Shown here: piece by piece, positions 51,252 through 59,591 of the stretch
Layout of the letters: the number at the start of each line of letters is the position of its first letter
How positions within the stretch are numbered: the first letter of the stretch is position 1
Assembly (NCBI GenBank): GCA_037478855.1
Contig: JBBFLY010000002.1
Span: 1 to 64,000, forward strand
DNA from: Rhabdothermincola sp037478855
Lineage (GTDB): Bacteria > Actinomycetota > Acidimicrobiia > Acidimicrobiales > Acidimicrobilacustridaceae
Direction: 5' to 3'
Length of the DNA: 64,000 bases
Notes under the pieces: generated by a model
Seen by the model: the letters and a program-made list of their open reading frames with translations, nothing else
Told to the model about the DNA's origin: nothing
Databases searched by the model: none
Translations under genes and position numbers: made by a program

Positions 51252-52061
51252 TCAGTCGGGATACCGAAGGTGCACCGCAGCTTCCGGGGTGCAGATGCGC
51301 ACAGTGACCGTCTCCTCCACGTAGAGGGTCACGGTGTCGGCGTCATGGCTCTGGTACCCGATCGAGAAGTCCTGACCGGTCACGATCTCGAAATCCCCAC
51401 CGCGGATGCTCAGCACCACCGCCCCGTCTACCGCCTGGGCGCGCACGACCGGCCCGCCCAGGATGAGGCGGAGATGCTCGAGCACCGGGTAGCCCCCCAT
51501 CTCGGACTCCTCGATCACCCCGGTGTAGCAGCGGGGACCGAGCGCGATCGCGTAGGGCCCACCGACGCCGACGTCCTGCAGGCGGGCCATGGCTTGGGCG
51601 ACGAACCGGGGATAGCGCTCGTAGTCGGTCGTGATCGGGACCGGATCGAGGGGCGTCGCGCCGACCAGGCCTCGCACACCTCCTGCGGCGAAGCCGTGGA
51701 ACACCAGCTCGTCCTCCGCCATCGCTGCCCGCTTGGCGGCCTGTCGGACCCCATCGAGGTCGGCGTCGCACGCGCCCCGATCGATCGCTTCGAGCTCTCT
51801 GCGGGAGACCTCGAACGGGGTGCGCAGCTCGAGCATCGGCTGTGCCCGCCTCGCCGCGGCCACCACCGATCCGCCCTGGAGGCTCCCCAGCTCATCGACC
51901 CGCCCCGTGGTCTCCGCGACGTGATCCCAACCCTTGGGCCCGCTGAAGTCGAGCAGCCGCCGACCGGCGAGGAACTGCTTGAGGGTGACAGTCGCCTCGC
52001 GGTCGATCTCCGCCCAGGCCCGCTCGGAGATCGGGGCGAGCGGGCGCAGCAGATGGTCCAT
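51252..52061 (-). CDS. Encapsulin nanocompartment shell protein (family 1)
   Basis: From ATG 52061 the 269-residue protein begins MDHLLRPLAPISERAWAEID and continues with LKQFLAGRRLLDFSGPKGWDH, the encapsulin (linocin/CFP29-like) signature with an HK97-type fold. The family 1 length of about 265 residues usually builds a T=1 shell of 60 copies. VGGPYAIALGPRCYTGV and GGYPVLEHLRLILGGPVV follow in the A- and P-domains. It comes 8 bp after the encapsulated-ferritin gene, so shell and cargo are made together. Confidence 0.95.
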   Translation of the reverse strand: MDHLLRPLAPISERAWAEIDREATVTLKQFLAGRRLLDFSGPKGWDHVAETTGRVDELGSLQGGSVVAAARRAQPMLELRTPFEVSRRELEAIDRGACDADLDGVRQAAKRAAMAEDELVFHGFAAGGVRGLVGATPLDPVPITTDYERYPRFVAQAMARLQDVGVGGPYAIALGPRCYTGVIEESEMGGYPVLEHLRLILGGPVVRAQAVDGAVVLSIRGGDFEIVTGQDFSIGYQSHDADTVTLYVEETVTVRICTPEAAVHLRYPD

Positions 52062-52069
52062 CGAGCTCT

Positions 52070-52438
52070 TCACTCCCCTCTCAGACTGCCGATGCCGAGG
52101 CTCCCGTCGGAGCTGGGCGACGCACTCGACCCGTCGAGTGCGGCCACGCGCTCGATCGCGGTGATCGAGCCGTCGGTGAACAGATAGGTGCGCAGATGAC
52201 GGTCGAACTCGGGGTCGTGGCGGCGGAGCCACTCGATCGTCATCGCCGCGTGCTCCTTCTCCTCGTCGCGATTGTGGGCGAGCACCGCGGCGAGCTCCTC
52301 ATCGCTCGTGGCGTGAACCCGCTGGTCGTACCAGTCGACCGCCTCGAGCTCCTCCATGATCGACACGATCGCCCGATGCCGGTCGATCACCTCGTCGCTC
52401 AGCAGCTCGACCGGCTCGTGATAGCCCTCGCTCGCCAT
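52070..52438 (-). CDS. Encapsulated ferritin-like protein, encapsulin cargo
   Basis: From ATG 52438 the 122-residue protein has RHRAIVSIMEELEAVDWYDQRV and LAHNRDEEKEHAAMTIEWLRRHD. E30, E60 and H63 match the iron-centre residues E32, E62 and H65 of the R. rubrum protein, as I remember them. After a flexible Ser-rich stretch the C-terminus reads DGSLGIGSLRGE, the typical peptide that docks cargo inside encapsulin shells. It should oxidise Fe2+ to mineral in the shell. A start at GTG 52468 is possible, but GAGGAGG stands 11 nt before 52438. Confidence 0.93.
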   Translation of the reverse strand: MASEGYHEPVELLSDEVIDRHRAIVSIMEELEAVDWYDQRVHATSDEELAAVLAHNRDEEKEHAAMTIEWLRRHDPEFDRHLRTYLFTDGSITAIERVAALDGSSASPSSDGSLGIGSLRGE

Positions 52439-52527
52439 CTGGGCAGTCGCCTCCTCTCGCACACCCACGTCACTCTCGCAACCCGATGCACCTGCCGACA
52501 GCTCCGACAGAGCGACACGTCCAGGCG

Positions 52528-52556
52528 AGCTTACCCGTGACAGGTCAGTATGTGAC
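52528..52556 (-). promoter_or_regulatory. Weak candidate promoter of the encapsulin pair
   Basis: On the minus strand GTCACA (52551-52556) and TAAGCT (52528-52533) are separated by 17 bp. The -35 lies inside the end of truA. If real, the ferritin/encapsulin pair is an independent unit with an 83-nt leader. The match is weak. Confidence 0.3.
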
Positions 52557-53384
52557 CGCCCAGAGGCACAGGCCCTGTGGCGGGGCGACGGGACCGGCCA
52601 GTGACCGGTCGCGAGCCCGGAGGATGCCAGTCATCTCCCCCGCACGCTTGCGCCCTCGCCCCACCTCGACGAGCGTTCCCACGATGCTGCGCACCATCTG
52701 GTGGCAGAAGGCCGTCGCCTCGATGGTGAAGCGGAGCACCCCGTCACCCTCGTCGTCCCATCGGGCGTCGAGGACCCGACGCACCAACGAGGGACCCGAC
52801 TCACCGTCATCCTCGTCGCCCCCGATCATCCGGTCCTTGGGACGGCGGCAGAACGAGCTGAAGTCGTGCTCACCGATCAGCGGATCACAGGCCAGCCGCA
52901 TCGCGGCCAGATCGAGGGGATGCTCGATCCACCAGGCCGTCGCGGCGAGAAACGGATCGGGGACCGGGCGGTTCACGATCGTGTAGCGGTAGATGCGTGA
53001 CCGGGCGGAGAACCTGGCATCGAAGTCGGGGGGCGCCACTGCGGCCTCCCGGATCACGATGGTGCCGCCGCAGAGCTTGTTGATCGACCGCTGCAACGCC
53101 GCGAGGTCGAGTCCCGCCGCGGGCGCGTCGAAAGAGACCACCTGTCCCCACGCGTGCACCCCCCGGTCGGTGCGACCCGCACCCGTCAGCTGGACTGGAT
53201 GCCGCAGGATGCGCTCGATCGTGCGCTGGAGGGTGCCCGCCACGGTGGCGACCCCGGGGTTCGCCGCGAAGCCGTGATAAGGGGCGCCGTCGTAGGCGAC
53301 GACGAGCCGCACCCGTACGAGCTCGACCGGCCGCTCCGTCGGCTCCGAGCGGACAGGTTCGGGGAGGTCGTCGAAGAGGGTCAC
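52545..53384 (-). CDS. truA: tRNA pseudouridine synthase A
   Basis: The 279-residue TruA modifies U38-40 in the anticodon arm. It has VVAYDGAPYHGFAANPGVATVAGTLQ, the catalytic Asp in GAGRTDRGVHAWGQVV, and FCHQMVRSIVGTLVEVGRG near the C-terminus. A 20-residue extension precedes the core. It follows rplQ by about 50 bp, as in most actinobacteria. Confidence 0.96.
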   Translation of the reverse strand: MTLFDDLPEPVRSEPTERPVELVRVRLVVAYDGAPYHGFAANPGVATVAGTLQRTIERILRHPVQLTGAGRTDRGVHAWGQVVSFDAPAAGLDLAALQRSINKLCGGTIVIREAAVAPPDFDARFSARSRIYRYTIVNRPVPDPFLAATAWWIEHPLDLAAMRLACDPLIGEHDFSSFCRRPKDRMIGGDEDDGESGPSLVRRVLDARWDDEGDGVLRFTIEATAFCHQMVRSIVGTLVEVGRGRKRAGEMTGILRARDRSLAGPVAPPQGLCLWAVTY

Positions 53385-53435
53385 ATCCCGACGCTCCCGT
53401 GCGAGGACCGATCGGCGGACGGGTTCTCCGGCCGG

Positions 53436-53789
53436 TCAGACCAGTTCGATGCGGGCCATCGGTGCGTTGTCGCCGTGGCGTGGCCCGAGCTTGAGGATCC
53501 GCGTGTAGCCGCCGGGACGTTCCGCGTAGCGAGGTGCGATGTCATCGAAGAGCTTCGAGGCCATCTCCTTGTCGCGGAGGAAGGCCACGACCTGACGGTG
53601 GTTGTGCAGACCGCCCTTCTTCGCCTTGGTGATGAGCTTCTCGGCGATCGGGCGCAGCGCCTTCGCCTTCGCCTCGGTGGTGACGATCGCTTCAGCGGCG
53701 AACAGCGACGCAGCCAGGTTGGCCATCATGGCCTTCTGGTGTGCGGCGTCGCCACCGAATCGACGTGCCTTGCGTGGGGTGCCTGGCAT
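53436..53789 (-). CDS. rplQ: 50S ribosomal protein L17
   Basis: The 117-residue L17 starts MPGTPRKARRFGGDAAHQKAMMANLAASLF. It has the TTEAKAKALRPIAEKLITKAKKG helix and ends GGYTRILKLGPRHGDNAPMARIEL. It follows rpoA by 15 bp at the end of the alpha operon. Confidence 0.98.
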   Translation of the reverse strand: MPGTPRKARRFGGDAAHQKAMMANLAASLFAAEAIVTTEAKAKALRPIAEKLITKAKKGGLHNHRQVVAFLRDKEMASKLFDDIAPRYAERPGGYTRILKLGPRHGDNAPMARIELV

Positions 53790-53804
53790 CGCAGTACCGT
53801 CCCG

Positions 53805-54743
53805 TCAATCCCGGCGCTTGAGCGAGAGCCCCCGCTCATCGAGCTTCTGGATCACCTCGTCGAGCGATTTCTGGCCGAAGTTGGTGATGGCGAGCAGGTC
53901 ATCTTCGGTCTTCTCGAGCAGCTCACCGATCGTGTTGACCTGTGCCCGCTTCAAGCAGTTGCGGGGACGCTCGGAGAGGTCGAGGTCTTCGATGGGGAGG
54001 TCGAGATCGGGTGAGCCGGTGGCCGTGACCCCGACCTCGCCCAGCTCCAGCCCCTGCGGCTCGTCGCTCATCTCCGCCACGAGCTGCACGAGCGACTGCA
54101 GCGTCGCCCCTGCGGAAGCCAGCGCCTCCCTAGGGCTGATCGACCCGTCGGTCTCGATGTCGAGCACCAGCCGGTCGTACTCGGTGGACTGCTCGACTCG
54201 CGTGGGCTCGACTGCGAACGCCACCCGACGGATCGGCGAGAAGATCGAGTCGACGGGGATGACCCCGATCGTGTTCGAAGTCTTGTTCCGCTCGGCTGAC
54301 ACGTATCCGACACCCCGCTCGACCGTGATGTCGACGGCCAGCCGCCCGTGCTCGTTGAGCGTGGCGATGGGGAGATCCGGGTTGAGGATCTCGACCTGCG
54401 CGTTCGGGGTGATGTGCCCTGCGGTCACATCCGCGGGCCCACGGACGTCGAGACGGAGGGTGACTGGCTCGTCGGAGAACACCCTCAGGACCAGGTCCTT
54501 GAGGTTCAAGATGATGTCGGTGACGTCCTCGGTGACACCCTTGATGGTGTCGAACTCGTGCAACGCGTCGTCGAAGCGGACCTGGGTGACCGCCGCGCCC
54601 GGGATGGACGACAGCAGCGTGCGACGGAGCGAGTTGCCGAGGGTGTGTCCGAAGCCGGGCTCAAGGGGGCCGATGGCGAACAGCTGCCGGTTGCCCTCCG
54701 GCTCTCCGAGCGCTTCGACCTTGGGACGCTGCATGACCAGCAT
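53805..54743 (-). CDS. rpoA: DNA-directed RNA polymerase alpha subunit
   Basis: The 312-residue subunit has FAIGPLEPGFGHTLGNSLRRTLLSSIPG in its N-terminal assembly domain, and the C-terminal helix-hairpin domain LDLSERPRNCLKRAQVNTIGELL, which contacts UP elements and activators. A normal full-length protein. It lies between rpsD and rplQ. Confidence 0.98.
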   Translation of the reverse strand: MLVMQRPKVEALGEPEGNRQLFAIGPLEPGFGHTLGNSLRRTLLSSIPGAAVTQVRFDDALHEFDTIKGVTEDVTDIILNLKDLVLRVFSDEPVTLRLDVRGPADVTAGHITPNAQVEILNPDLPIATLNEHGRLAVDITVERGVGYVSAERNKTSNTIGVIPVDSIFSPIRRVAFAVEPTRVEQSTEYDRLVLDIETDGSISPREALASAGATLQSLVQLVAEMSDEPQGLELGEVGVTATGSPDLDLPIEDLDLSERPRNCLKRAQVNTIGELLEKTEDDLLAITNFGQKSLDEVIQKLDERGLSLKRRD

Positions 54744-54793
54744 GTGCTTGTTTCCTCTACCTCTGATGGTGGCGATCTGGACTCGGCCTGCGG

Positions 54794-55411
54794 CTACTTC
54801 GAATAGAGCTCGACGATGAGCTGCTCGCGCACGGGAACGTCGATCTGCTCACGACGGGGTAGATCGAGCACCGTGACGGCGAAGCCGTCCTCGCTCGACT
54901 CGAGCCAGGCGGGCGGGGTGCGCCCAAGCACATCACGGTTCCATTGCACGACCACCATCTGGCGGGCCTTCTCTCGCAGGGTGATGACGTCGCCCTTGCG
55001 CACCCGGTAGCTCGGGATCGTCACCCGCTTGCCGTTCACCGCGATGTGGCCGTGCCCGACGAACTGACGGGCCTGCGGCCGGGTCGCCGCCCACCCTGCC
55101 CGGTAGACGACGTTGTCGAGCCGCAGCTCGAGGAAGCGGAGCATGTTCTCGCCGGTGACGCCCTCCTTGCGGCTGGCCTCCTCGTAGAGGTTGCGGAACT
55201 GCTTCTCCGACAGGCCGTAGGTGAAGCGGGCCTTCTGCTTCTCCTGGAGCTGGAGGAGGTACTCGGACACGTTGCCCCGACGACGACTGCGTCCATGCTC
55301 GCCGGGTGGGTACGGCCGCTTCTCGAGTGCGACCGTCTCACCCTTGGTGCCCCAGATGTTCGTGCCGAGCCGGCGGGAGACTCGGGCCTTTGGACCGGTG
55401 TAGCGCGCCAC
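54794..55411 (-). CDS. rpsD: 30S ribosomal protein S4
   Basis: The 205-residue S4 starts MARYTGPKARVSRRLGTNIWG. It has YGLSEKQFRNLYEEASRKEG and the S4 RNA-binding motif around LRLDNVVYRAGWAATRPQARQFVGHGHIAVNG. The N-terminus has no zinc cysteines. It lies 1 bp after rpsK. Confidence 0.98.
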   Translation of the reverse strand: MARYTGPKARVSRRLGTNIWGTKGETVALEKRPYPPGEHGRSRRRGNVSEYLLQLQEKQKARFTYGLSEKQFRNLYEEASRKEGVTGENMLRFLELRLDNVVYRAGWAATRPQARQFVGHGHIAVNGKRVTIPSYRVRKGDVITLREKARQMVVVQWNRDVLGRTPPAWLESSEDGFAVTVLDLPRREQIDVPVREQLIVELYSK

Positions 55412-55412
55412 G

Positions 55413-55811
55413 TCACACCCTCCGCCGCTTCGGGGGACGGCACCCGTTGTGGGGAACCGGCGTGACGTCCTTGATGCCGGTCACCTCGATACCTGCGTTC
55501 TGGATCGACCGGATGGCGGTCTCACGGCCCGAACCGGGGCCCTTGACCAACACGTCCACCTTGCGGACGCCGTGCTCCATCGCCCGCCGGGCGCACGCCT
55601 CGGCAGCCATCTGCGCGGCGTACGGCGTGCTCTTGCGCGAGCCCTTGAAGCCCACGTTGCCCGCCGAGGCCCACGCCAGCACGTTGCCCTCCTGGTCGGT
55701 GATGCTGACGATCGTGTTGTTGAACGAGCTCTTGATGTGCGCCACCCCGTAGGTGACGTTCTTGCGTTCCTTGCGGCGGGGACGGCGCCCGCCCGAGCTT
55801 GGCTTGGCCAT
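55413..55811 (-). CDS. rpsK: 30S ribosomal protein S11
   Basis: The 132-residue S11 has the basic N-terminus RRPRRKERKNVTYGVAHIKSSFNNTIVSITD, GFKGSRKSTPYAAQMAAE and the C-terminus DVTPVPHNGCRPPKRRRV, all typical. Part of the rpsM-rpsK-rpsD-rpoA-rplQ set. Confidence 0.98.
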   Translation of the reverse strand: MAKPSSGGRRPRRKERKNVTYGVAHIKSSFNNTIVSITDQEGNVLAWASAGNVGFKGSRKSTPYAAQMAAEACARRAMEHGVRKVDVLVKGPGSGRETAIRSIQNAGIEVTGIKDVTPVPHNGCRPPKRRRV

Positions 55812-55825
55812 GGTTCCTCCCCTGC

Positions 55826-56203
55826 CTACTTCTTGGCCTTCTTCTTGCCGGCCACGGTCTTCTTCGGCCCCTTCCGGGTACGAGCGTTCGTCTGGGTGCG
55901 CTGGCCTCGGACCGGGAGCCCACGCCGGTGGCGCAGGCCCTGGTAGCAGCCGATCTCCATCTTGCGCTTGATGTCCTGATCGACCTCACGTCGCAGATCG
56001 CCCTCGACCTTCAGGTTCTGGTCGATGTACGCGCGGATGCGGGCCACCTCTTCGTCGGTGAGGCTGTGCACCCGGGTGTCAGGGCTGATGCCCGTCGCCT
56101 CGCAGATCTGCTGGGACGTGCGCCGGCCGATGCCGTAGATGTACGTGAGTGCGATCTCGAGTCGCTTCTCACGGGGAATGTCGACGCCTGCGATACGGGC
56201 CAT
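55826..56203 (-). CDS. rpsM: 30S ribosomal protein S13
   Basis: The 125-residue S13 starts MARIAGVDIPREKRLEIALTYIYGIG. It has RHRRGLPVRGQRTQTNARTRKGPKKTVAGKKKAKK at its C-terminus, the tail that touches the P-site tRNA. It follows rpmJ by 3 bp. Confidence 0.98.
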   Translation of the reverse strand: MARIAGVDIPREKRLEIALTYIYGIGRRTSQQICEATGISPDTRVHSLTDEEVARIRAYIDQNLKVEGDLRREVDQDIKRKMEIGCYQGLRHRRGLPVRGQRTQTNARTRKGPKKTVAGKKKAKK

Positions 56204-56206
56204 GGA

Positions 56207-56320
56207 TCAGCCCTGCCGCTGCTTGTGCCGTGGGTTCTCGCAGATGACCTGCACCCGCCCGTGGCGGCGGATCACCTTGCACTTGTCGCAGATCTTCTTG
56301 ACGCTCGGTCGTACCTTCAT
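56207..56320 (-). CDS. rpmJ: 50S ribosomal protein L36 (zinc type)
   Basis: The 37-residue L36 runs from ATG 56320 to the TGA at 56207-56209. It begins MKVRPSVKKICDKCKVIRRH and ends GRVQVICENPRHKQRQG. C11, C14, C27 and H32 form the zinc site of the C+ form. It is too short for most gene-calling cut-offs. It lies 3 bp before rpsM, in the standard infA-rpmJ-rpsM order. Confidence 0.97.
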   Translation of the reverse strand: MKVRPSVKKICDKCKVIRRHGRVQVICENPRHKQRQG

Positions 56321-56431
56321 CTGTCGCCTGATTCCTCGCTTCGGTTCTCAGGTGCACCGGGGCGGGTCCCCCGGCGGGTCCGGGCTGCGCGCCACGGACT
56401 CTCGCTTGTCATCGGTCGGTGGCTGCTGCGG

Positions 56432-56656
56432 TCACTTGTAGCGGTAGGTGATGCGCCCGCGGGTGAGGTCGTAAGGCGTCAGCTCCACCTGGACGCGATC
56501 ACCAGGAAGGATGCGGATGTAGTGCATGCGCATCTTCCCGGAGATGTGGGCCAGCACGGTGTGGCCGTTGTCGAGCTCAACCCGGAACATGGCGTTCGGG
56601 AGCGGCTCGACCACCGTCCCCTCGAGGACGATCGCGTCTTCCTTGGGCTTGGCCAG
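56432..56656 (-). CDS. infA: Translation initiation factor IF-1, apparent CTG start
   Basis: The 74-residue IF-1 reads AKPKEDAIVLEGTVVEPLP after the start, then FRVELDNGHTVLAHISGKMR and a C-terminus DLTRGRITYRYK, all diagnostic. Homologues begin M-A-K; here the codon before A-K is CTG (56656), with AGGAGG 7 nt upstream. The nearest in-frame GTG (56614) would cut off the first OB-fold strand, and the upstream ATG is out of frame. So CTG initiation is the best reading. Confidence 0.9.
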   Translation of the reverse strand: MAKPKEDAIVLEGTVVEPLPNAMFRVELDNGHTVLAHISGKMRMHYIRILPGDRVQVELTPYDLTRGRITYRYK

Positions 56657-56821
56657 TGTGGGTCCTCCTGCAGGGCATCGTGTTCGCTCGGGGCGCGCGA
56701 GGGCGCTCAGAGCCGAAGAGAAACCCTAGCGTCACCGGCCCCGCAGCTCCAACTCGGACCGCCACCACCCGAGCTGCCGGGTCGACACTGGCTGGTACCG
56801 GCCTGCGAGGCCCCGGAGCTG

Positions 56822-57568
56822 TCACGGGAGGGTCAAGATCTCGGGGCCGTGCTCGGTGATCGCGATCGTGTGCTCCCAATGGGCAGCGAGCGAGCCGTCC
56901 GCGGTGACGACGGTCCAGCCGTCGTCGAGCACCAGCGTCTCGGGCCGGCCTGCGGAGGCCATGGGCTCCACCGCGAACACGTTGCCCACCCGCAGCCTCG
57001 GTCCCGTACCCCGCCTCCCGTAGTTCGGCACCTCGGGCCTCTCGTGCATCGCCCTGCCGATGGCGTGACCGACGTAGTCGCGCACCACGGAGAAGCCAGC
57101 CCGCTCGAGGACGGTCTGCACGGCATGGCCGATGTCACCGATCCGGCCACCGTCGACCATCTGCTCGATGCCCGCGTGCAGCGACTGCTCCGTGACGTCG
57201 ATCAACCGCTGGGCCTCCTCGGAGATCGTGCCCACCCCGACGGTGAACGCGGCGTCGCCGTGCCATCCCTGGACGACCGCCCCGCAGTCGATCGAGATGA
57301 TGTCGCCCTCGCGCAGCTGCTGCTCTCCCGGGATGCCGTGCACCACCGTCTCGTTCACCGAGGTGCAGATCACCGCGGGGAACGGAGGGTGGCCATAACC
57401 GAGGAAGTTCGACCTCGCACCCCGACGCTCGAGCACCTCCCGGGCGATCGCATCGAGCCGGCGGGTGGTGACGCCCGGCTTGATGGCCTCGCGAACACGG
57501 GCATGCATCTCGGCCACCACCCGGCCCGCCCGGCGCATGATGGCGATCTCGTCCGGTGAGCGCCGCAC
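56822..57568 (-). CDS. map: Methionine aminopeptidase, type I
   Basis: The 248-residue enzyme removes the first Met of new proteins. The metal ligands are in ISIDCGAVVQGWHGDAAFT, GIGRAMHERPEVPNYG (His) and FAVEPMA (Glu), with the final Glu in HWEHTIAITEHGPEIL. GHPPFPAVICTSVNETVVHGIP is typical. No N-terminal zinc finger (type Ia). Start GTG at 57568, 14 bp after adk. Confidence 0.96.
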   Translation of the reverse strand: MRRSPDEIAIMRRAGRVVAEMHARVREAIKPGVTTRRLDAIAREVLERRGARSNFLGYGHPPFPAVICTSVNETVVHGIPGEQQLREGDIISIDCGAVVQGWHGDAAFTVGVGTISEEAQRLIDVTEQSLHAGIEQMVDGGRIGDIGHAVQTVLERAGFSVVRDYVGHAIGRAMHERPEVPNYGRRGTGPRLRVGNVFAVEPMASAGRPETLVLDDGWTVVTADGSLAAHWEHTIAITEHGPEILTLP

Positions 57569-57582
57569 CCCCGCCGCCCGTC

Positions 57583-58233
57583 TCAGGATCGTTCCGCGAG
57601 CCGGGCATCGACCGCGGCGATCAGCCGCTCAGCAACCTCGTCCGGTGATCCCAACCCGTCGACGGTGACCAGCAGTCCCCTAGCGTCGAACCAGTCCACC
57701 GTGGGGATGGTCTCGGTCTGATAGGCGGCGAGGCGCTTGGCGACGGCCTCGGGGGTGTCGTCGGGCCGCTGCACGACCTGACCGCCACAGTTGTCGCAGG
57801 TCCAGTCGTTCGATGGCGGTTCGGCCAGCGAGTAGATCCGTCCGCACTCCCGGCACACTCGACGGCTGGAGATCCGCTCGATCACGACCTGCTCGGGTAC
57901 CTCCAGGTTCACGGCCAGGTCCACGTCGGTGATGTCGAGCAGGGCCTCGGCCTGGCCGACCGTGCGGGGGAAACCGTCGAGCAGGAAGCCGTTGGCCGTG
58001 ACGTCGGGCTGGGACAGGCGCTCCTTGACCACGCCGAGCATGACCTCGTCCGGCAGCAGCTGACCGGCATCCATGTAGCGCTTGGCCTCGATCCCGATGG
58101 GCGTGCCCGCGGCAGCCGCCTCGCGGAGCATGTCACCAGTGGAGATGTGGGGTGCACCGTAGTGGGCGGCCAGGCGCGACGACTGCGTGCCCTTCCCGGC
58201 TCCCTGCCGACCGAAGACAACGAGACGGACCAC
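57583..58233 (-). CDS. adk: Adenylate kinase, zinc-lid type
   Basis: The 216-residue kinase has the P-loop FGRQGAGKGTQ, DGFPRTVGQAEAL and a lid with four cysteines (CRECGRIY and CDNCGG), the zinc-binding form of Gram-positives. It keeps AMP, ADP and ATP in balance. Its first base is the last base of the secY stop, so the two are coupled (secY-adk-map-infA). Confidence 0.97.
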   Translation of the reverse strand: MVRLVVFGRQGAGKGTQSSRLAAHYGAPHISTGDMLREAAAAGTPIGIEAKRYMDAGQLLPDEVMLGVVKERLSQPDVTANGFLLDGFPRTVGQAEALLDITDVDLAVNLEVPEQVVIERISSRRVCRECGRIYSLAEPPSNDWTCDNCGGQVVQRPDDTPEAVAKRLAAYQTETIPTVDWFDARGLLVTVDGLGSPDEVAERLIAAVDARLAERS

Positions 58234-59555
58234 TACTTCAGGAAGCCTTCGTAGTTGCGCATCATGAGCTGGCTGTCGATCTGCTTCATCGTCTCGAGGG
58301 CCACACCAACGGCGATGAGGATCGAGATACCGGAGAACGACACCGTGCTACCGGGAAGGAAGGACGTCAGCAGCAGCGACGGGATCAGCGCCACCGCTGC
58401 GATGAACAAGGCGCCGGGAAGGGTGATCCTGGACAGGATCCTGGCCAGGTACCGCTCGGTCTGTGGGCCCGGCCGGATGCCCGGGATGAACCCGCCCTGC
58501 TTGCGCAGGGTGTCGGCCTGCTTCACGGGGTCGAACATGATGGCGGTGTAGAAGTACGCGAAGCCGATGATCAGCAGCCCGAAGACCAGCAGGTGCAGCG
58601 GCGCGTTCGGCTTGACCAGGTGATCGCTGACGAACCGCTGCACGCTCTCCCCCCAGCTCCCCGGGTCCGATGGAAGCAGGCCGGAGATGAGCTGCGGGAG
58701 GTAGAGCACCGAGCTGGCGAAGATGATGGGGATCACACCGGACTGGTTGACCTTCAGAGGGATGTAGGTGCTCTGACCGCCGTACACGCGGCGCCCCACC
58801 ACCCGCTTGGCGAACTGCACCGGGATGCGACGCTGGCCCTGCTCCACGAACACGATTGCGACCAACAGGAGGACGAACCCGGCGACGGTGAGGACCACCG
58901 CGCCCCACCCGCCGTTGGCCTTGATCTGCCCGCCCTGGGACGGCAGCGTCGAGACCACCGAGGCGAAGATGAGCAGCGACATGCCGTTGCCGATGCCCCG
59001 CTGGGTGATGAGCTCGCCCATCCACATCAGCAGGGCGGTGCCGGCCGTGAGGGTGAGCACGATGAGCATCACCCGGGGTGGCCCGAAGTCGGGGATGAGG
59101 TCGAGCCCCATGGGGTTCTGGACCTGGCCGAACCCGCCACCCCCATTGTGGAACAGGTAGCTGAACCCGGTGGCCTGCATCGCCGCGATGCCGATGGTGA
59201 CGTAGCGGGTCCACTGCGTGATCTTGCGCTGCCCAACCGCGCCCTGGTTCTGCCACTGCTCCAGCTTCGGGATCACCACCGCCAGGATCTGCATGATGAT
59301 CGAGGAGGTGATGTAGGGCATGATGCCGAGCGCGAACAACGACATCTGGGTGAGCGCGCCACCCGAGAAGAGCTGCAGGAACGAGAGCACGCCGCCCTCT
59401 TCGGCCTGCTCGCGCATGGTGCGCATCGCGCTGACGTCGATGCCGGGCACCGGCAGGTACGCACCGACCCGATAGAGGAGGATCATGAGCAAGGTGAAGA
59501 GGATCTTGTTGCGGAGATCCTCGACCTTGAAGAGGTTCTTCAGGTTCGCGAGCAC
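58233..59555 (-). CDS. secY: Protein translocase subunit SecY
   Basis: The 440-residue channel protein has ten hydrophobic helices. LANLKNLFKVEDLRNKILFTLLMILLYRVGAYLP opens it. TM2 plug region shows FSGGALTQMSLFALGIMPYITSSIIMQ, and FIPGIRPGPQTERYLARILSRIT is the conserved cytoplasmic loop. It forms the SecYEG channel and sits in its normal place after rplO. Confidence 0.97.
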   Translation of the reverse strand: MLANLKNLFKVEDLRNKILFTLLMILLYRVGAYLPVPGIDVSAMRTMREQAEEGGVLSFLQLFSGGALTQMSLFALGIMPYITSSIIMQILAVVIPKLEQWQNQGAVGQRKITQWTRYVTIGIAAMQATGFSYLFHNGGGGFGQVQNPMGLDLIPDFGPPRVMLIVLTLTAGTALLMWMGELITQRGIGNGMSLLIFASVVSTLPSQGGQIKANGGWGAVVLTVAGFVLLLVAIVFVEQGQRRIPVQFAKRVVGRRVYGGQSTYIPLKVNQSGVIPIIFASSVLYLPQLISGLLPSDPGSWGESVQRFVSDHLVKPNAPLHLLVFGLLIIGFAYFYTAIMFDPVKQADTLRKQGGFIPGIRPGPQTERYLARILSRITLPGALFIAAVALIPSLLLTSFLPGSTVSFSGISILIAVGVALETMKQIDSQLMMRNYEGFLK

Positions 59556-59591
59556 GGCGTCGTTCTCCCGGAACCGGCGGTAGGCCAGCCC

